From NCBI GenBank assembly GCA_937907165.1, contig CALCUH010000044.1, positions 1 through 6,177 of the forward strand: DNA of 6,177 nucleotides, written 5' to 3'. The notes below the pieces were generated by a model, which was not told the DNA's origin, did no database searches, and was given only the letters and a program-made list of their open reading frames with translations. The position numbers and the translations under genes were made by a program. Shown here one piece after another: positions 6,160 to 6,177 of this stretch; position 1 is the first letter of the stretch, and each line of letters starts with the position of its first letter. This DNA is from an uncultured Bacteroidales bacterium. GTDB lineage: Bacteria > Bacteroidota > Bacteroidia > Bacteroidales > Paludibacteraceae.

Positions 6160-6177
6160 CGAAAAATAAAGAATTAA

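Larger units (their letters stand above)
6021..6177. other. A/T-rich non-coding region, probably divergent intergenic
   Basis: No coding frame of note. Apart from the two candidate promoter boxes and the near-palindrome at 6144-6161, only A/T-rich stretches are seen, including AAATTTAATTAAAAAC around 6050-6065. Confidence 0.5.

Noticed and set aside
1..6177. tRNA, rRNA, CRISPR array, insertion sequence or integrase
   Set aside because: I saw no regularly spaced repeats, transposase or recombinase motifs, terminal repeats or cloverleaf patterns. A full tRNA/ncRNA covariance search could not be run.

Overview
The window looks like chromosomal accessory DNA from a member of the Bacteroidota, most likely order Bacteroidales. 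The evidence is two lipoproteins with an acidic stretch after the lipobox cysteine (a Bacteroidota surface-export signal), a C-terminal type IX secretion (T9SS) sorting domain, A/T-rich leaders without a clear Shine-Dalgarno, and one good match to the Bacteroidota promoter consensus TTTG-N19-21-TAnnTTTG. The genus cannot be fixed from the sequence alone.

Left part, positions 1-3249, plus strand: three closely spaced genes that read as one operon. They are the 3' part of a legumain-like (family C13, clan CD) cysteine peptidase with its His and Cys motifs intact, a 532-residue surface lipoprotein of unknown function, and a lipoprotein resembling the BMP/PnrA substrate-binding fold. A secreted or envelope protease thus sits directly beside two probably surface-exposed lipoproteins.

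Middle part, positions 3231-3943: a small minus-strand gene converging on the operon. The annotatable ORF starts at 3647, but the same frame continues upstream with protein-like sequence to an ATG at 3806 and is broken only by an amber TAG at codon 12 (3771-3773). Its N-terminal half resembles MutS domain I. Just upstream of that ATG lies a 62-nt compound palindrome, about 45 bases past the next gene's stop.

Right part, positions 3944-6020, minus strand: three genes transcribed right to left. They are a tiny two-helix membrane protein, a 153-residue protein that is almost only a signal peptide plus a T9SS type A sorting domain, and a 414-residue secreted protein. The last 28 variable-looking codons of the 414-residue protein are almost all NNC or NNT, inside a YWSS...RYYG..VRLV framework. 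This is the footprint expected of a variable region of a diversity-generating retroelement (DGR). No reverse transcriptase or template repeat is in the window, so this remains a hypothesis.

The far right, 6021-6177, is A/T-rich non-coding DNA with a near-palindrome in which -7-like promoter boxes on the two strands overlap. The plus-strand box has a correctly spaced TTTG. This suggests a divergent intergenic region with another gene beyond the right edge.
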